Positions 11,801 to 23,064 are shown, counted from the first letter of the stretch. The stretch is DNA of 64,000 bases from Adiantum capillus-veneris (GCA_014529385.2 CM043971.1:96121382-96185381), one strand, 5' to 3'. Numbers and translations are program-made. The notes: generated from the letters alone by a model not told the origin.

Positions 11801-14413
11801 GACTCATCCGACACAGACATATTCTTCCGAAACATTATTGACAAATATGCTGAAAGACCACAAAGCCTCCATCATCTATGTTTGGCTGAATATGCATCAA
11901 AAATTAAGCAAGAGGGTACAACATACAAAGAATTGCGCAAACCTAGGATCATAAGATTCGTCAAATATAACCTTCTTAAAAACCCAGAAGACCACTATAG
12001 AGAACAATGCTTGCTATATCTCCCTTGGATCAATAATGAAAACCAACATTTGATAGAGCTGTCTATATGGAGTGATGTATATAACCAACATCTACAACTC
12101 ATAAAATCAAATGAAATCAAGTTCAATAAAGACCCAAGCCCAATAGACAAATTAGAGATGCACTGCACTTCCACCCCAAGCACAACTACTACAACCAACA
12201 ATGACTCACATGCTTCAGATCACGCAGACATTCTTAATGACTTCCAAATAAGTACGCACTCAAGAAACCCTTTCAACTTACAGCATTTCAAGTACACCTC
12301 CATGACAAATGACGACTTCCACTCAGGGATCGAAAAATTAAATGAGCAGCAACGACACATATTTGACGACATCATGTTGAAAAAAAGAATTCAACCCAGC
12401 AAACAAATACACCTCTTCCTCACAGGAGGTGCAGGAACAGGGAAAACATTCACATTTCTATTGTTAGTAGAAGGACTACAAAGATTTTACAGCCATAGAA
12501 ACGCTTCAAATCCAGAATCTCCAATAGCATTGCTCATGGCGTACACAGGAAAGGCAGCTTTCAGTATTGGTGGCACAACAATCCACTCGGCGCTTCACTT
12601 GCCTCTAATTACTTCTACACAAACAAGATTGAGTGCCGAAAAGCTAGATGCCCTTTCCCTCCTTTACAAAGACTTGAGAATTGCAGTTTTTGATGAGGTG
12701 TCTTTGATAGGGTCAAGCGTGTTTTCAATGGCCGACTCACGCTTGCGAGCAATCAAGCGTGTCCACGATAAACCATTCGGTGGTCTGGATGTCATTCTTT
12801 GTGGTGATCTATGTCAGGCAAGCCCTGTTAAGGATAGCTGGATCTTCACGCAAAAACATGCACTTTTAGAAGCAGTTTCTCCATCGTACTGGCACACTCA
12901 CCCACAATGCTACGAGCTTACTCTAACAATGCGACAAAACGATCCAACGTTCGTAGACATTCTTAATAGACTTCGCGTTGCAGAACATACTTCTGAGGAT
13001 TTGGAATACCTTAACAGCAATTACTACAGACCCGTTCCAATCAGCCATCAAGTTTCTCATCTGTTTTACTCCAACAAAGAAAAGGACGCTCATAATCTTG
13101 CTGTTTTTAATCAAATGGAGGGAACACCCCATACTTTCATCGCTATTGATAAAAGAAATAACTTATGCAACAAAACAATTAACATCCCTACAGATCCCAA
13201 ATTCACTGGAGGATTGCACTCAACACTAAGCCTAAAAACAGGTATTGTTGTCGAGCTATGCGCAGGAAACTTGGATATTCTTGATGGGCTGGTTAATGGA
13301 GCAGAAGGCGAGTACAAAACCTTCACACAAGCCAGCGAAAAAACAATAATATGGGTTCACTTCTCTAACCCTGTGATTGGAAATAAAAAACGCTATGAAA
13401 ACCAAACATTGTATTCACCAACCATTAATAGCCGATGGACCCCAATAGAACGTGTCGTTCGTGAATTCCAGGTCGGCAAAAACTACTTGAACGTAATCTC
13501 CAGATACCAATTCCCGTTGCAAGCAGCTAGTGCTCGAATAATTCATCGATCCCAAGGCCTTACGTTGCAAACACTAGCCTTCAATCCTGGAAACATACGA
13601 ACACATGGTCTTGCATACACAGCATTGTCACGTGTTCGAGACCCAGCAAAGCTTTACCTGCTCAAAGCAATACAACCTTCCCATATCAAAGTCGACCAAA
13701 CTGTGATACAAGAATTGAATCGCCTGAAAGTGCAAGCTAAATGGCTCTCCACCCAAAACTCGTTGCAATCTTACTCAAACACACATATCATCATTCAATC
13801 TCTCAACATTGTGTCCTTTAATAAACACATAAGAAAGATTACAACAAACTCCATTCTGATGACAGCACATGTGCTTTGTTTGCAAGAGACAAGACTAACA
13901 AAAACAATACCGCATGCAATACCAGGCTTTCTACATCACCAACTTAATGCGAAAGTGGGTGTCTCAATTCTCCACAAAGAAACACTAACCCACTTTGCCA
14001 ATGGGAACATCTCTCGTCCAGGAATTGAGATGCTACATACAACCATCAAATTCACAAACAACAAAATCATCATGATAGTTTCCCTCTACAACTCACCTTC
14101 GACACGATTACCAAATTTAATAGACGCATTAAAATCATTACTTGAACAACACAATATGGAAATTCCAATCATTATCCTGGGTGACTTCAACATTGACACT
14201 AAAGTTCCTAACAGTTCATACAACCACCTCTCCTCTTTCCCGCACAAATATAACATCAGACAATTGATAAAAGATGTTACAACAATCTACAGCTCCTCTT
14301 TAGACCATATTTGGGCTACCTCGGCAATATCCGAATACGAATCAGGATCCAACTACATGTACTGGTCCGATCACTCCGCAACATACATTCTGCTACCAAT
14401 TGCCGACCTTTGA
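8844..14413 (+). pseudogene. Helitron Rep-helicase-endonuclease polyprotein, disrupted
   Basis: One frame from ATG 8844 is broken by TAA at 9351-9353, a frameshift near 9893-9897, TGA at 10532-10534 and TAG at 10583-10585. It is then open to 14413. N-terminal part: unassigned helical region, then Cys-rich segment ('CEKCGRLFF', 'CRAC') and the Helitron 'LNNVEARLVSIRIPF...QYGLQGSVVNV' region. Rep: 'PTFFVTFSSAE', HUH-type 'QHDHGLLW', and the paired tyrosines 'YCTSYMTK'. Helicase (PIF1-like, SF1): Walker A GGAGTGKT, Walker B FDEVS, 'CGDLCQASP', 'LTMRQ', 'IIHRSQGLTL', 'YTALSRVRDP'. C-terminal EEP nuclease: 'LQETRL', 'GDFNID', 'LDHIW', 'SDHSA'. All catalytic motifs are intact, so inactivation looks recent. 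Rep nicks and joins DNA, the helicase unwinds it, and the EEP domain is a presumed accessory endonuclease. Confidence 0.88.
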
Positions 14414-14653
14414 CATTGCCAGCCCCCATTCATTTATCACCCTGCAGGCCCCCGTGATCTTTCACCTTGTTTTTTAGAGGGATCGATAAACATACCTAGG
14501 TTTCAACGAAATGCACATGTGCGTCCACTTAGGGCATTGGGTTGCTCGTCTGAGTTTGCATCGGGGGGGGGAGGGGAGGGAGGATATCGCTGCCCAATTT
14601 TTGTTTGTCATCGGATCTCTTCCCTCACTTCTCCATCATCGATCCCAAGGCTG

Positions 14654-14671
14654 GGGGTCATTTAAGACCCC
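14654..14671. other. Perfect 6-bp-stem hairpin downstream of the Helitron ORF
   Basis: GGGGTC, six-base spacer ATTTAA, GACCCC. It lies about 240 bp past the Helitron stop codon. Helitrons carry a 3' subterminal hairpin, but no convincing CTRR end follows, so the assignment is only suggestive. Confidence 0.4.
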
Positions 14672-14774
14672 GTGCCATTTAGTCATGAGGCTTGGAGACT
14701 AAGCAACACAACGCATTTAATGAAGGGGGGGGGGAGGGGGGGGGGGTCAACGGCTCATAACTGCACGATCGGAT

Positions 14775-14872
14775 CCACTCGTGGCCAAGCTGCATGGGGG
14801 TTCCCCACCAACGCGTTTTGAACCCACTCGTGGCCAAGCTACGTGGGGGTTCCCCACGAACGGGTTTAGAAC
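14775..14872 (+). repeat. Two-copy tandem repeat, period 49 bp
   Basis: Both copies (14775, 14824) read 'CCACTCGTGGCCAAGCT' then 'GTGGGGGTTCCCCAC'-like sequence and 'GTTT..GAACC'. Each contains a GGGG-TT-CCCC palindrome. Lies inside the TIR element. Confidence 0.85.
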
Positions 14873-14935
14873 CCACAATCTTACGCACGATCTTTTGAGA
14901 CACATGGGCTAACCACCTCACCAGCACACACATGA
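14855..14935 (-). repeat. tRNA-like (SINE-like) fragment
   Basis: On the minus strand, 'GGTGGTTAGCCCATG' (A-box-like) is followed about 40 bases later by 'GTGGGTTCTAAACCC' (B-box-like, GGTTCTAAACC). This is the internal polymerase III promoter arrangement of tRNA-derived SINEs. No intact tRNA cloverleaf or CCA end was seen, so it is not called a tRNA gene. Confidence 0.4.
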
Positions 14936-15324
14936 TGTAGTCCTTCCCATTTTTATGATCATTTATTGTGACCCAACATGCTCTACCGAGTTTAGGGGTT
15001 TAATTTGTGCCTGGGTGGTTTAGTTTAATGTGACACATGTGGTTGCAATTGCCTTGGATTTCGTGTGTGGAATTATGAGCCATGGATCCCCTCACCACCC
15101 CTCATTGAATGCGTTGTGTTATTTAGTCATGAGGCTTGCGCATGCGTTCAGCCACCCTCGCTCTTCAATGAAGGCCCACAAATGGTAGGAACCAGGGTGC
15201 AGGACCCTCCACACTAAGTCGCATGAAGTCTTTATGACTCGAGTGCAATCCCCGCCTATCTCGCAGGTGAGTCCACAGCTTTAACCGTCTCACCTTGGCA
15301 TCCACGATGAAAAAATTGTTTAAA

Positions 15325-15400
15325 CCCAAGAAGTGTAGCTCAATTGGTGAGACCTTTGTGATGTAACCCCAAGGTTGAGGGTTTGAAGCTCCATCGTTGC
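15325..15400 (+). repeat. tRNA-derived SINE-like sequence
   Basis: A-box TAGCTCAATTGG at 15336-15347 and B-box-like GGTTTGAAGCT at 15380-15390, at tRNA-like spacing, followed by non-tRNA sequence. This matches a tRNA-derived SINE head. A similar inverted arrangement ('GGTGAGACGGTTAAAGC' then 'GCGGGGATTGCACTCGAGTC' on the minus strand) lies at about 15233-15310. No tail or target duplication was resolved. Confidence 0.5.
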
Positions 15401-15746
15401 ATTCTCTTGGGTGTTTCTCCTTCTCTATTGAGGAGGTGGTTCCCATGGTCGCCCCTTGAGAGTGTAATGTAAAGCAATGTACACTTGTAAATACATGATA
15501 TGCGTATGGTTTCTCCCTACTACCTTCACTGCACTCGATGGTAGAAAAAACTTGTTTATAAACGTAAACACGAACAACACCCCCTTTGGCCTACTCTACT
15601 TTTGCTGGTCAAGTTTACCTCTAGCCATTTAGCAGCCATGCATGCTTTGACATCAGCACATGGATTCTTCGTCGTTGCTCCCATGGTCGAGGCTTCGTCA
15701 AAAACCTAGTGCCACTTAGTCATGAGGGTGCATACCCAAATATTGG

Positions 15747-15747
15747 G

Positions 15748-15778
<31 letters not shown>
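15747..15778. repeat. (GT)n microsatellite
   Basis: About 15 GT units; a short G-rich stretch follows. Confidence 0.95.
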
Positions 15779-15779
<1 letters not shown>

Positions 15780-16600
15780 CTGGCGAGGGGAGGGGGGGGC
15801 ATTGGACCTTAGCACTTTATCCCACGGGGTATTGAAGGAAGTCCAAGAGGTGGGATCGATGCCACATGATTGAGTGCATTTCCATGACGCGTGTCCACCA
15901 TCCGATTTGTTGAAGTTTACTTTTCTTGTCCGATTTTACTTTTGCTTAAAACTAGTGTGCCATGATTACTTCATTGGGAACATTTCAATTCAAATCACAT
16001 TCATGAAGTAAACAACCATCGAATATGCTCCAAGGGAAGCGTCATAATGTACCTGAATTTTATGTCAAAATTTAATCCAAAGGTGCATGTATTATGTAAG
16101 TTATCATTCTTCCAAACCTCACAAGAATCGAAAATTAAAAGCCAGGCACCGATGTTTATAGCAACAAAAATTTTATAGACATAGGTTAAGAAATCATGAT
16201 CAATGCACTACATGCTTGCATGCTTGTGTCCAACCCAAAAAAAAAAACGATACATAAGTATGACGGGGAGGTGGCACCATCCTCACCTAGTAATTATAAA
16301 CCGTAGGGATTGTGCCCTTCACCCGTATACTTGTTTTCTCCTCTAGTCTTGAAGAGTTATGATATGCTACTCCTCCAGTGTCAAAAGGTCACATTTATTT
16401 CTCCTCCATTATAGGAGAGTCACTTTTCTTTTTTATCTAAAATGCATGAAAAGAGATTCATAACCTTCAACTTTTCAAAAGTAGTGGTGTCATCATGATC
16501 CCGTTGCTAAGCGATATGCCCCACAAGCACTTACAAGTGTGTTCGGATACCTGTAATGCCTTCTATGTCCACATAGACTCAACTCCCTATTTTCCCAACC
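15779..16600. other. Intergenic DNA without recognisable gene
   Basis: AT-rich sequence with many stops in all frames. No repeat pair, RNA gene or domain signature was found by eye. Confidence 0.6.
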
Positions 16601-18382
16601 CAAACTTGCACGCTTGTATTCACTTTGCCGAAGCTTCCTTGTCCAACCTTCATAAGCATATCCTCCCATAAGAGCACTCCAAGGACGTTATCTAGCAATA
16701 AACCCTCTCTTCACATCTGGTTAAGATAGTCGAGAGCTTCCTTTCCATATCTAGTAAAAACAGCCAAGAGCTTCTACCATGTTGGGTATATCCTATAGTC
16801 AATAAATTCCAAGTAACCTTCTCTCATGTCAATTATGATCTCCATTATCAAATTGATCATGCCTATTGTATCATCTCTTTCCCTATGCATCATGCCGCTC
16901 ATGTCTACTACGATCTCCATCATCATCTCTAATCCATTGCAGTGATGGAACTTCCTTTCTATAGCCATGTTGGGCATATCTTGCAATCAACACGCCTAGA
17001 GCTTCCTCGACCAAACTTGCTGGGAATATCCTCTCATAGGAGCACTCTAAGGACTTTGTTTGCTAAGAAACGCTCACTAGTAAAAATAGTCAAGAGCTTC
17101 CTTTCCATATCAGTGTTGGGCAGATCCTAGAATCAATACATTCCTAAGTGACCTTCTCATCTCGACTACGATCTCCATCATCATGTCGCTCATGTCTATT
17201 GTAATCTCCGTCATCATAATTGATTACATTGCAGAGCTTCCTTTCCACAACCATGTTGGGCATATCCTACAATCATCATGTCTACTATCAATCTCCATCA
17301 TCATCTCTCATCTCTTAACCCTCACTTTGCATCTGGTTAAAACAACCAAGAGCTTCCTTTCCATATACATGTTGGACATATCCTAGATCAAAACATTCTA
17401 AGAGACCTTTGCTCACGTCAAGCACAATCTCCATCATCATGTCACTTATGTCTACTATGATTTCCATCATCATCTACATCCTGTCTACTGTGATCTCCAT
17501 CATCATCTCTCATCTCTTAATCCGTTGCGGTGTTGGAGCATCCTTTCCAGAACCATGTTGTGCATATCTTGCAATTGTCATGCCGCTCATATCTACTATG
17601 ATCTCCATCATCATCTCTCATCTCATAATCCACTACGGTGTTGGAGCTTCCTTTCCACAACCATTTTGGGCATATCCTACAGTCAATACACTCGATGTGA
17701 TCTTCTTTCATGTCAATTGAGTTTTCCATTATCGTGTCACTTATTTCTATTGTGATCTCCATCATATCCACTATAGTGTTAGAGCCGTGGCATGTTGAGC
17801 ATAGCATGCAATCATTGTGTCACTCGTGTCTACTATGTCTCCATGATCATCTCTCATCTCTTAAGATGTTGCAGTGTTGGAGCTTCCTTTCCACAACCAT
17901 GTTGGGCATATTCTACAAAGTTGTTTGTTTCACCATCTTTTAAAGGCTCCTCATTGCTTCCTAATAATCTTTACTAGCAACCTCTCATGATGTTCGTGTC
18001 TACACCTCGCGGCGGCCATTTAATAGCTCCACAGTCCTGTAGGGCATATCAAGTGGCCTTCTCTCATGTCAACCATGATCTTTGTCATCATGTTCTCATG
18101 TCTATTGTGATCTCCATTACCATCTCTCATCTCTTAATTCTATGCGGTGATGAAGCTTCTTTTTTTACATCCATGCTGGGCCTATCTTGCAAGTTGTTCA
18201 CCTCCACACCCATGTTGGGCATATCCCACAATCAGCACATTCTAAGTGACCTTCTCTCATGTTGACCGCAGTAAAATATCCATTATCATCTTTGATCTAT
18301 TAATCCATTGCGGCATTGGAGCTTCCTTTTCATAGCAATGTTGGGTATATCCTGCACTCATCATATCGCTCATATCTATTGC
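16600..18382 (-). repeat. Degenerate tandem array derived from PPR coding sequence
   Basis: A motif close to 'GGAGCTTCCTTTCCACAACC' followed by 'ATGTTGGGCATATCCTACAAT' recurs about eight times. Its reverse complement translates as I-V-G-Y-A-Q-H-G-C-G-K-E-A-P, the core of a fern-type PPR repeat. Other copies contain 'CCCATAAGAGCACTCCA', the antisense of W-S-A-L-M-G. Between them are GATGATGGAGAT-type simple repeats ('ATCTCCATCATCATCTCTCA' on the plus strand). Spacing is irregular, roughly 90-200 bp, and no frame is open. Interpreted as decayed, locally amplified PPR fragments; the array continues at 23294-23360 beyond the inserted Copia element. Confidence 0.7.
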
Positions 18383-18614
18383 TGTGAGTGCGCAAATGCG
18401 GTGCGTGTGTGGAGAGTGAGAAGGGGGGAGAGAGAGAGAGTACATAAGATGTGGGTGGAGCTCCCAAATCTCACTGTATGAGCACAGTGTGAGCATGAAG
18501 TGAGAGATCCTTATTCTTTGTATGTATAAAGAATAAGGAGATAAATGTGGGCGGCCGAACACTGGCCGGTGGACACAAGCAAAGCATAGTGAGGCACAAT
18601 GCCTTTACCTAACA
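18383..18614 (-). repeat. Copia LTR (3' LTR in element orientation), 232 bp
   Basis: Pairs with 23065-23293. It contains the inverted match 'CTTATTCTTTGTATG...AAAGAATAAGGAG', predicted to fold into a stem. Just outside it, on the minus strand, 'AATGGGATAA' is a polypurine-tract-like sequence typical of Copia elements. Confidence 0.93.
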
Positions 18615-18729
18615 TTATCCCATTAAAGGTTGTGTGACGATAAGTGGCAAGAAGACTACCCTACAACTAGTATATACAATAGGTGAGAGAAGACGGCTCT
18701 CAACCTATGTCCACTAGCACACTCTGTAA

Positions 18730-18915
18730 TCACTCTAGTGTAGATGCAACATGCATACCACTAGGGCTAGAGCCACAATGACACTCCTGATGCAGGTATC
18801 GAATGACGACCTGCATGTCTCCACAATGCACAATGCCAGTGTCAGTCATCGCACGACTGACAACTCCCACTGCAAATGCACCAACCGCGTAAGCAAGATC
18901 AGGTCTCGAGACCAA
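18730..18915 (-). pseudogene. Copia RT C-terminal fragment
   Basis: 'SRPDLAYAVGAF...VSRAM' and 'QVVIRYLHQ' match the conserved 'RPD(I/L).YAV...SR.M..P...H......ILRYL.GT' stretch linking Copia RT to RNase H. Upstream RT catalytic motifs and the RNase H that should follow are absent. The neighbouring acidic frame 18846-19199 (minus) probably derives from the same polyprotein, but I could not assign it. Confidence 0.75.
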
Positions 18916-19256
18916 AGGTTAGACATGAGAGACTCGAAAGCTGACAAAACATGCACTATGTGTGCCAACCTATCCCTGTCAGCAACCTCAGTGCCATATG
19001 CATCCTCATCAAGACCCACCTGACTATGCATCACCATGTGAGCATCGTCTGGCAAAGTCATATCTGCTGAGAATGATTGCAAAACCAAAAAATCAGCACC
19101 ACTATAATCACACACAACTGTCTGAAGGACATTGTCGTCGTTAAATGTATCAGACGCATCATAGAACAATGCATCGATCTCTGGCTCAACTGATGTCACC
19201 TCAACTAATGACTGACCAAGCTGTGCATCCCTAGAGATACCACTGTTGCGTGAACG

Positions 19257-19934
19257 TCACCACAAGACAAATGCACAACCTGCTCTCCATGCATCACATT
19301 CGCAAAAGAGACACGCCCCATCTCTCGCTTCAAACATGGCTACAAACAAATACACAGAGACTACACCGCCTCGTGTGTCAAAAATATGCAAAGGGTACAC
19401 CAGACCACTCCTAGCACCTCTGGCTATCACCAGTAATCCCCTATGCATCTGAAATGACCGCTCTCCAAGTAGTACACAATGTACACTACTCTGCAATGGA
19501 CGCACTAAAATGAGAGTCTGATTGAGTCCTGGTACATAACGTACATCTCGTAACATAAGCAATGCACCGCTAGGTAAATACATGCATACATCTCCAACAC
19601 CCTCTATGTCATATGATGAACCATGAGCAAAATGCACACAACCAAGTCTCCCACTAGAGAAAGACCAAAACAAATCATGACGTGGCGTCACGTGAAAAAC
19701 TGCATGCTCACCTAGTAGAAAACACGTAGACAATGTGTTATCCCAAGACACAAAGTAGTCTAAAGGCAAGCTAGACTCAAAAGTGACATGCCCGTCACAT
19801 ACATACTCTCTACCATGCATCTGCCTCTTTTGTTGCCTCATATGCCTGAAGCAATGATGCCTAATATGCCCATCGTGGTTGCATTGCCAACATGTCAGTC
19901 GCAATATTGAATGAGAACCGGCTCTAACCTGAAG
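19257..19934 (-). pseudogene. Copia gag zinc knuckle and protease-like fragment
   Basis: Shows CCHC knuckle 'CWQCNHDGHIRHHC', then the Copia protease region ending in 'GVGDVCMYL...LRDVRYVPGLNQTLI', close to the usual 'GVG.V......L.DVRYVPGL..NLIS'. Where the DSGA active site should stand the sequence reads 'LLGEHAVFHVTP', so the catalytic Asp-Ser-Gly is lost. The upstream gag part is cut off by the solo LTR starting at 19935. The stretch after the protease, where integrase should lie, is absent. Confidence 0.8.
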
Positions 19935-21514
19935 TGTAACATTTAATGGCCTAGTAAGTAGCGGAAAATAGCATGAACATAGTGAGCATTTCATTAGAAT
20001 AGGTTCCTAATGAGAATAACAAGAGTGCTTGGGTGGAGAGAGCAACATAAAGTATAACACCTAGTTAGATAGCATGAACAATACTTCAAAAGAGAGAGAA
20101 ATTAATCTATTGACAACAGTTGAGGACTGGATTTACATGGAGCTGGCGGTCCCCCCTCCAAAAGGCTTTGTATTATGGTTTCTCCCATCAAGAGAGACAT
20201 TTTACAATACAATTCTTTGTGTTCCTTCAATACTAGCTAGTGCAATGAAGATGGAAACTTCAAGCACTAAGCAAAACACTTATTAAACACAACATCAATT
20301 CCCTCACGGTCTCAGACCCAAGACCTCACACACCTTCGAAGATGGTGAGAGCTAGCGGGGTATGAGAGTAGATTGAGAGGAAGAAGGAGTAGTCTTACGA
20401 GAAAGATGTACATCTCCTCACATAATCACTCATATTAGCATAGCTTAGCTTAGTAATTAGTATGGTAGAGGAGATGAGCATGCATTGAAGCTTGGCTCTT
20501 GGTTGGATTTGCATCACAAAGCCAAGAGTTGTTGGTGTAGGCTTCCCTTCTCACAAGCTTGGAGTAGGTGATAAGCTTTCCATTAAAGCTTGAGAAGGAG
20601 AGAGAGAGAGAGTCCTCTTACTCCACACATGGACTAGTGTGAATGTGTATGCAATAATGCCTTTGAAAAATCAGCCCCCCCCTCTCTCTTGGTCGACGAC
20701 TCTTGCTATTTGCTCATTCTGACACCCCATTGGTGCATGCTAGGCTTAGCCAATGAAATTTAAGCAACATAAGTGATAGCATTCTGACATGTGTCCCCCT
20801 TTCCCCTTTTGTGAGAGCTTTAGGTAAGTAATTAATGTTACTAAACTCTCATTGGACCCCTTTGTCTCCTGGCCAATAGGAATCGGGCAAGCTATTGGTC
20901 TTATGAATGCTCATTGGAACCCCTAGGAGACTGTCTAATAGTCTTCTAGAGAGCTTAATTATTATTGGTTCCTTTATTAAGTGTTTTTAAATCAATTAGA
21001 CTAGATTTACTCTAGCCTAATTCTCATTGGTCCACCTCCAAGGCCATCCAATAGGATTTGAGTACACCTTGTGGGCATCTGGGCTAGGGAGCTGACATGT
21101 GTCCCTCTTTCCCTTTGTGTAAAGGAGCTTGTGAGTGTGTGTGTACGTGTTTCTCTCTCCTCCTACTTCTAGGGCTTGCCCCCTCCTATGTAGGGATGCA
21201 TGAAGACTTTTTGAGCACACACAAAGCATCCAATTTTCCTAGGCTTTTGACCTTTGGACACAACCTTTGAATTTTGGAACCTTAGCATTTTGGAAGTCTT
21301 AATGGGCTGAACCTTAGGGTCTTTTAAGCCCATTGTTGCACCTTGCTCTTTTGCAGATGGCCCCCCCTTTGGATCCCTATTTTCCCTCCTTTGGATCCCT
21401 ATTGTGGCCGGTCTGCCAGCTTAACCAATATTCTAGCTTTTTCTTCCCCATATTAAATGATCAGTTTAACATGAGAAAATCATTTAGGAGAATTAGATAT
21501 TAGTTATTATGACA
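19935..21514 (-). mobile_element. Solo LTR nested in the Copia element, TGAAG target duplication
   Basis: Starts TGTAAC, ends ATGACA, and is flanked by TGAAG on both sides (19930-19934, 21515-21519). It shares blocks in order with the right LTR of Gypsy element E: 'TTTCTCCCATCAAGAGAGAC', 'TACAATACAAT', 'CTTTGTGTTCCTT', 'CATATTAAATGATCAGTT' and 'ATGAGAAAATCATTT'. It is thus a solo LTR of the same or a sister family, left by LTR-LTR recombination. Internal short frames are not genes. Confidence 0.88.
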
Positions 21515-21519
21515 TGAAG

Positions 21520-23046
21520 CGTCTCCGTATCCATGCCAAAACTATGGCAAACAAAGTGGGAGGTAACTTGACCACTACACAATGCTCAAAAGCATGATCA
21601 ATCGCATCAAAACCGATACTCACATATGCATAAAACAACTCCACAATCTGCAAACTCTGCAAGCATAAATTGGGACAAACTGCTCAACTGAGCGTAAAGC
21701 GCATAACCATATATGCAAGTAGAGAGCAAACTGGCTCAAAACGCGTACCACAAGAGAAACTAACTGCAGAAATATGCAAAAAAACTGTGAAACTTGTGAC
21801 TAGCCTTTATTGTAGCCACACAAGCATACGCAAATCCTCATTCCTGCGAGAGTGGGTACAAGAACACCAAGCCGTGTCCAAATTGACAAAAACTATCAAA
21901 GTGAGAGTAAACACTCAATCACTGTCAAAGTGGGAATATATCGACTACTATACGATCAGAGAGCAAACTGCGAATACGCATAAACCATGGCGAGAAATCT
22001 TGGAAAAAATTCGACAGAGTTTTTCCTGGAAAGTGAGCAAAAACTCAAAAAATCTCACCAAATACGCATGACAATAGACACCGTCTCAGTAGCAAAATCC
22101 ACAAATGGTCTACATGCAATGCCAAAAGCCTGGCAAACTAGCTCACTCTTGACCGAGTAGCTCTATGGATGTGTACTTGTCAAAAAACATTGCAAACCTG
22201 TAAACCTGCTACCTACGAGCTATGGCTAGCTCAAACCGTATCCACATAATGCATACATAGCATGAAACTGCACAAAACCGTGCTAAAAGCGCTCTCTGAA
22301 ATGCCCCACACAGTCAAAGAATGCGCATGAAACCGCATCTAGATGTGTAACGATCCGAAAGTCACATCCCAAAGCATCACTTGAATATGAAAAAACAAGG
22401 TTAATTCTCTCTCAATAGCACCACAGTGTGCCATACATAGCCAAAGATGCAAACCGCATCACTCTCTACACTGTAGGAATCAAACTGCAAAACCTCGATA
22501 TGTCGAGATTGTTGACATGCTACTGTAGAAACTTTAGTTCTTAGAATTTAAAATTTTTGATATAATCATCATGTCCGGAACATGCCAAAACCTCAGGTTA
22601 GACTCCTGGATCACATGTATATGAGTCCGAGTGTGAGAGATATGCCAAAAAACCTCCGTTTTAGGTCCAAAAATGCAACATAAACTTGCTTCTGTTGCAC
22701 CTGCTGTAATTTAAATCATAATTTCAGAAAATGAAAATCACCATCGCATCCGGAATGTGCCAAAATCCCAACCTAGACTACTGGATCATATCCATTCGAC
22801 TCCGTGTAACGGAGATATGCGAAAAACACTGTTTCGAGAGCCAAAAACAGCTAAAACAAGCTGCAACACTTCTTGTTCCTGCTCTTTTTCTGCAAAATTT
22901 AGCAATGGCTTACTACACAAGCTGAATATACATACCTAAGCTGAGATCTGATACCGTCGAGCCGTATCTGCCTCCGCCGAGCTCAAGCCGCCATAGCCGA
23001 GCTTTATCGCTTCTGTCTCGTCGGGAAGCCGTCGCACGCGCGTCGC
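21520..23046 (-). other. Copia leader/gag region without open frame; two-copy 182-bp repeat
   Basis: In the position of leader and gag, but no long frame survives. About 22555-22680 and 22737-22860 are tandem copies sharing 'ATCATC.TGTCCGGAACATGC'-type sequence, 'CTGGATCA', 'ACTCCG.GT' and 'GAGATATGC.AAAAA'. Confidence 0.6.
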
Positions 23047-23050
23047 CAAA

Positions 23051-23062
23051 GCTCTGATACCA
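23051..23062 (-). promoter_or_regulatory. Copia primer-binding site
   Basis: Minus strand reads TGGTATCAGAGC, the initiator-methionine-tRNA primer site common in plant LTR elements, two or three bases inside the LTR edge at 23065. It fixes the element's direction. Confidence 0.92.
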
Positions 23063-23064
23063 AT

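Larger units (their letters stand above)
6527..14413 (+). mobile_element. Helitron-type rolling-circle transposon (coding part)
   Basis: Helitrons move by a HUH-nuclease/helicase protein; plant copies often also carry RPA-like genes. Here an RPA-like spliced gene (6527-8397) is followed on the same strand by a Rep-helicase-endonuclease frame (8844-14413). The C-terminal EEP-type endonuclease domain is the signature of the Helentron/Helitron2 branch. Element ends could not be fixed. A 6-bp-stem hairpin at 14654-14671 is a candidate near the 3' side, but no CTRR terminus follows at the expected distance and no defined 5' end was seen. Coordinates therefore cover only the recognisable coding span. 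Confidence 0.85.
14697..15128. mobile_element. Small terminal-inverted-repeat (MITE-like) element
   Basis: Left end 'GACTAAGCAACACAACGCAT' (14697 onward) matches the reverse complement of the right end ending at 15128, over about 28 bp with 3-4 mismatches. ATGAGGCTTG lies at 14685-14694 and again at 15129-15138, a possible 10-bp target duplication, which would suit a Mutator-like element. Two bases (GA) separate the left copy from the inverted repeat, and the direct match actually extends to 17 bp (with TTTAGTC), so exact ends are ambiguous. A related 'TTAGTCATGAGG' also occurs near 15713. No ORF inside. Confidence 0.55.

Noticed and set aside
14855-15400. Functional tRNA genes
   Set aside because: Only A/B-box-like promoter elements are visible; acceptor and anticodon stems do not form.
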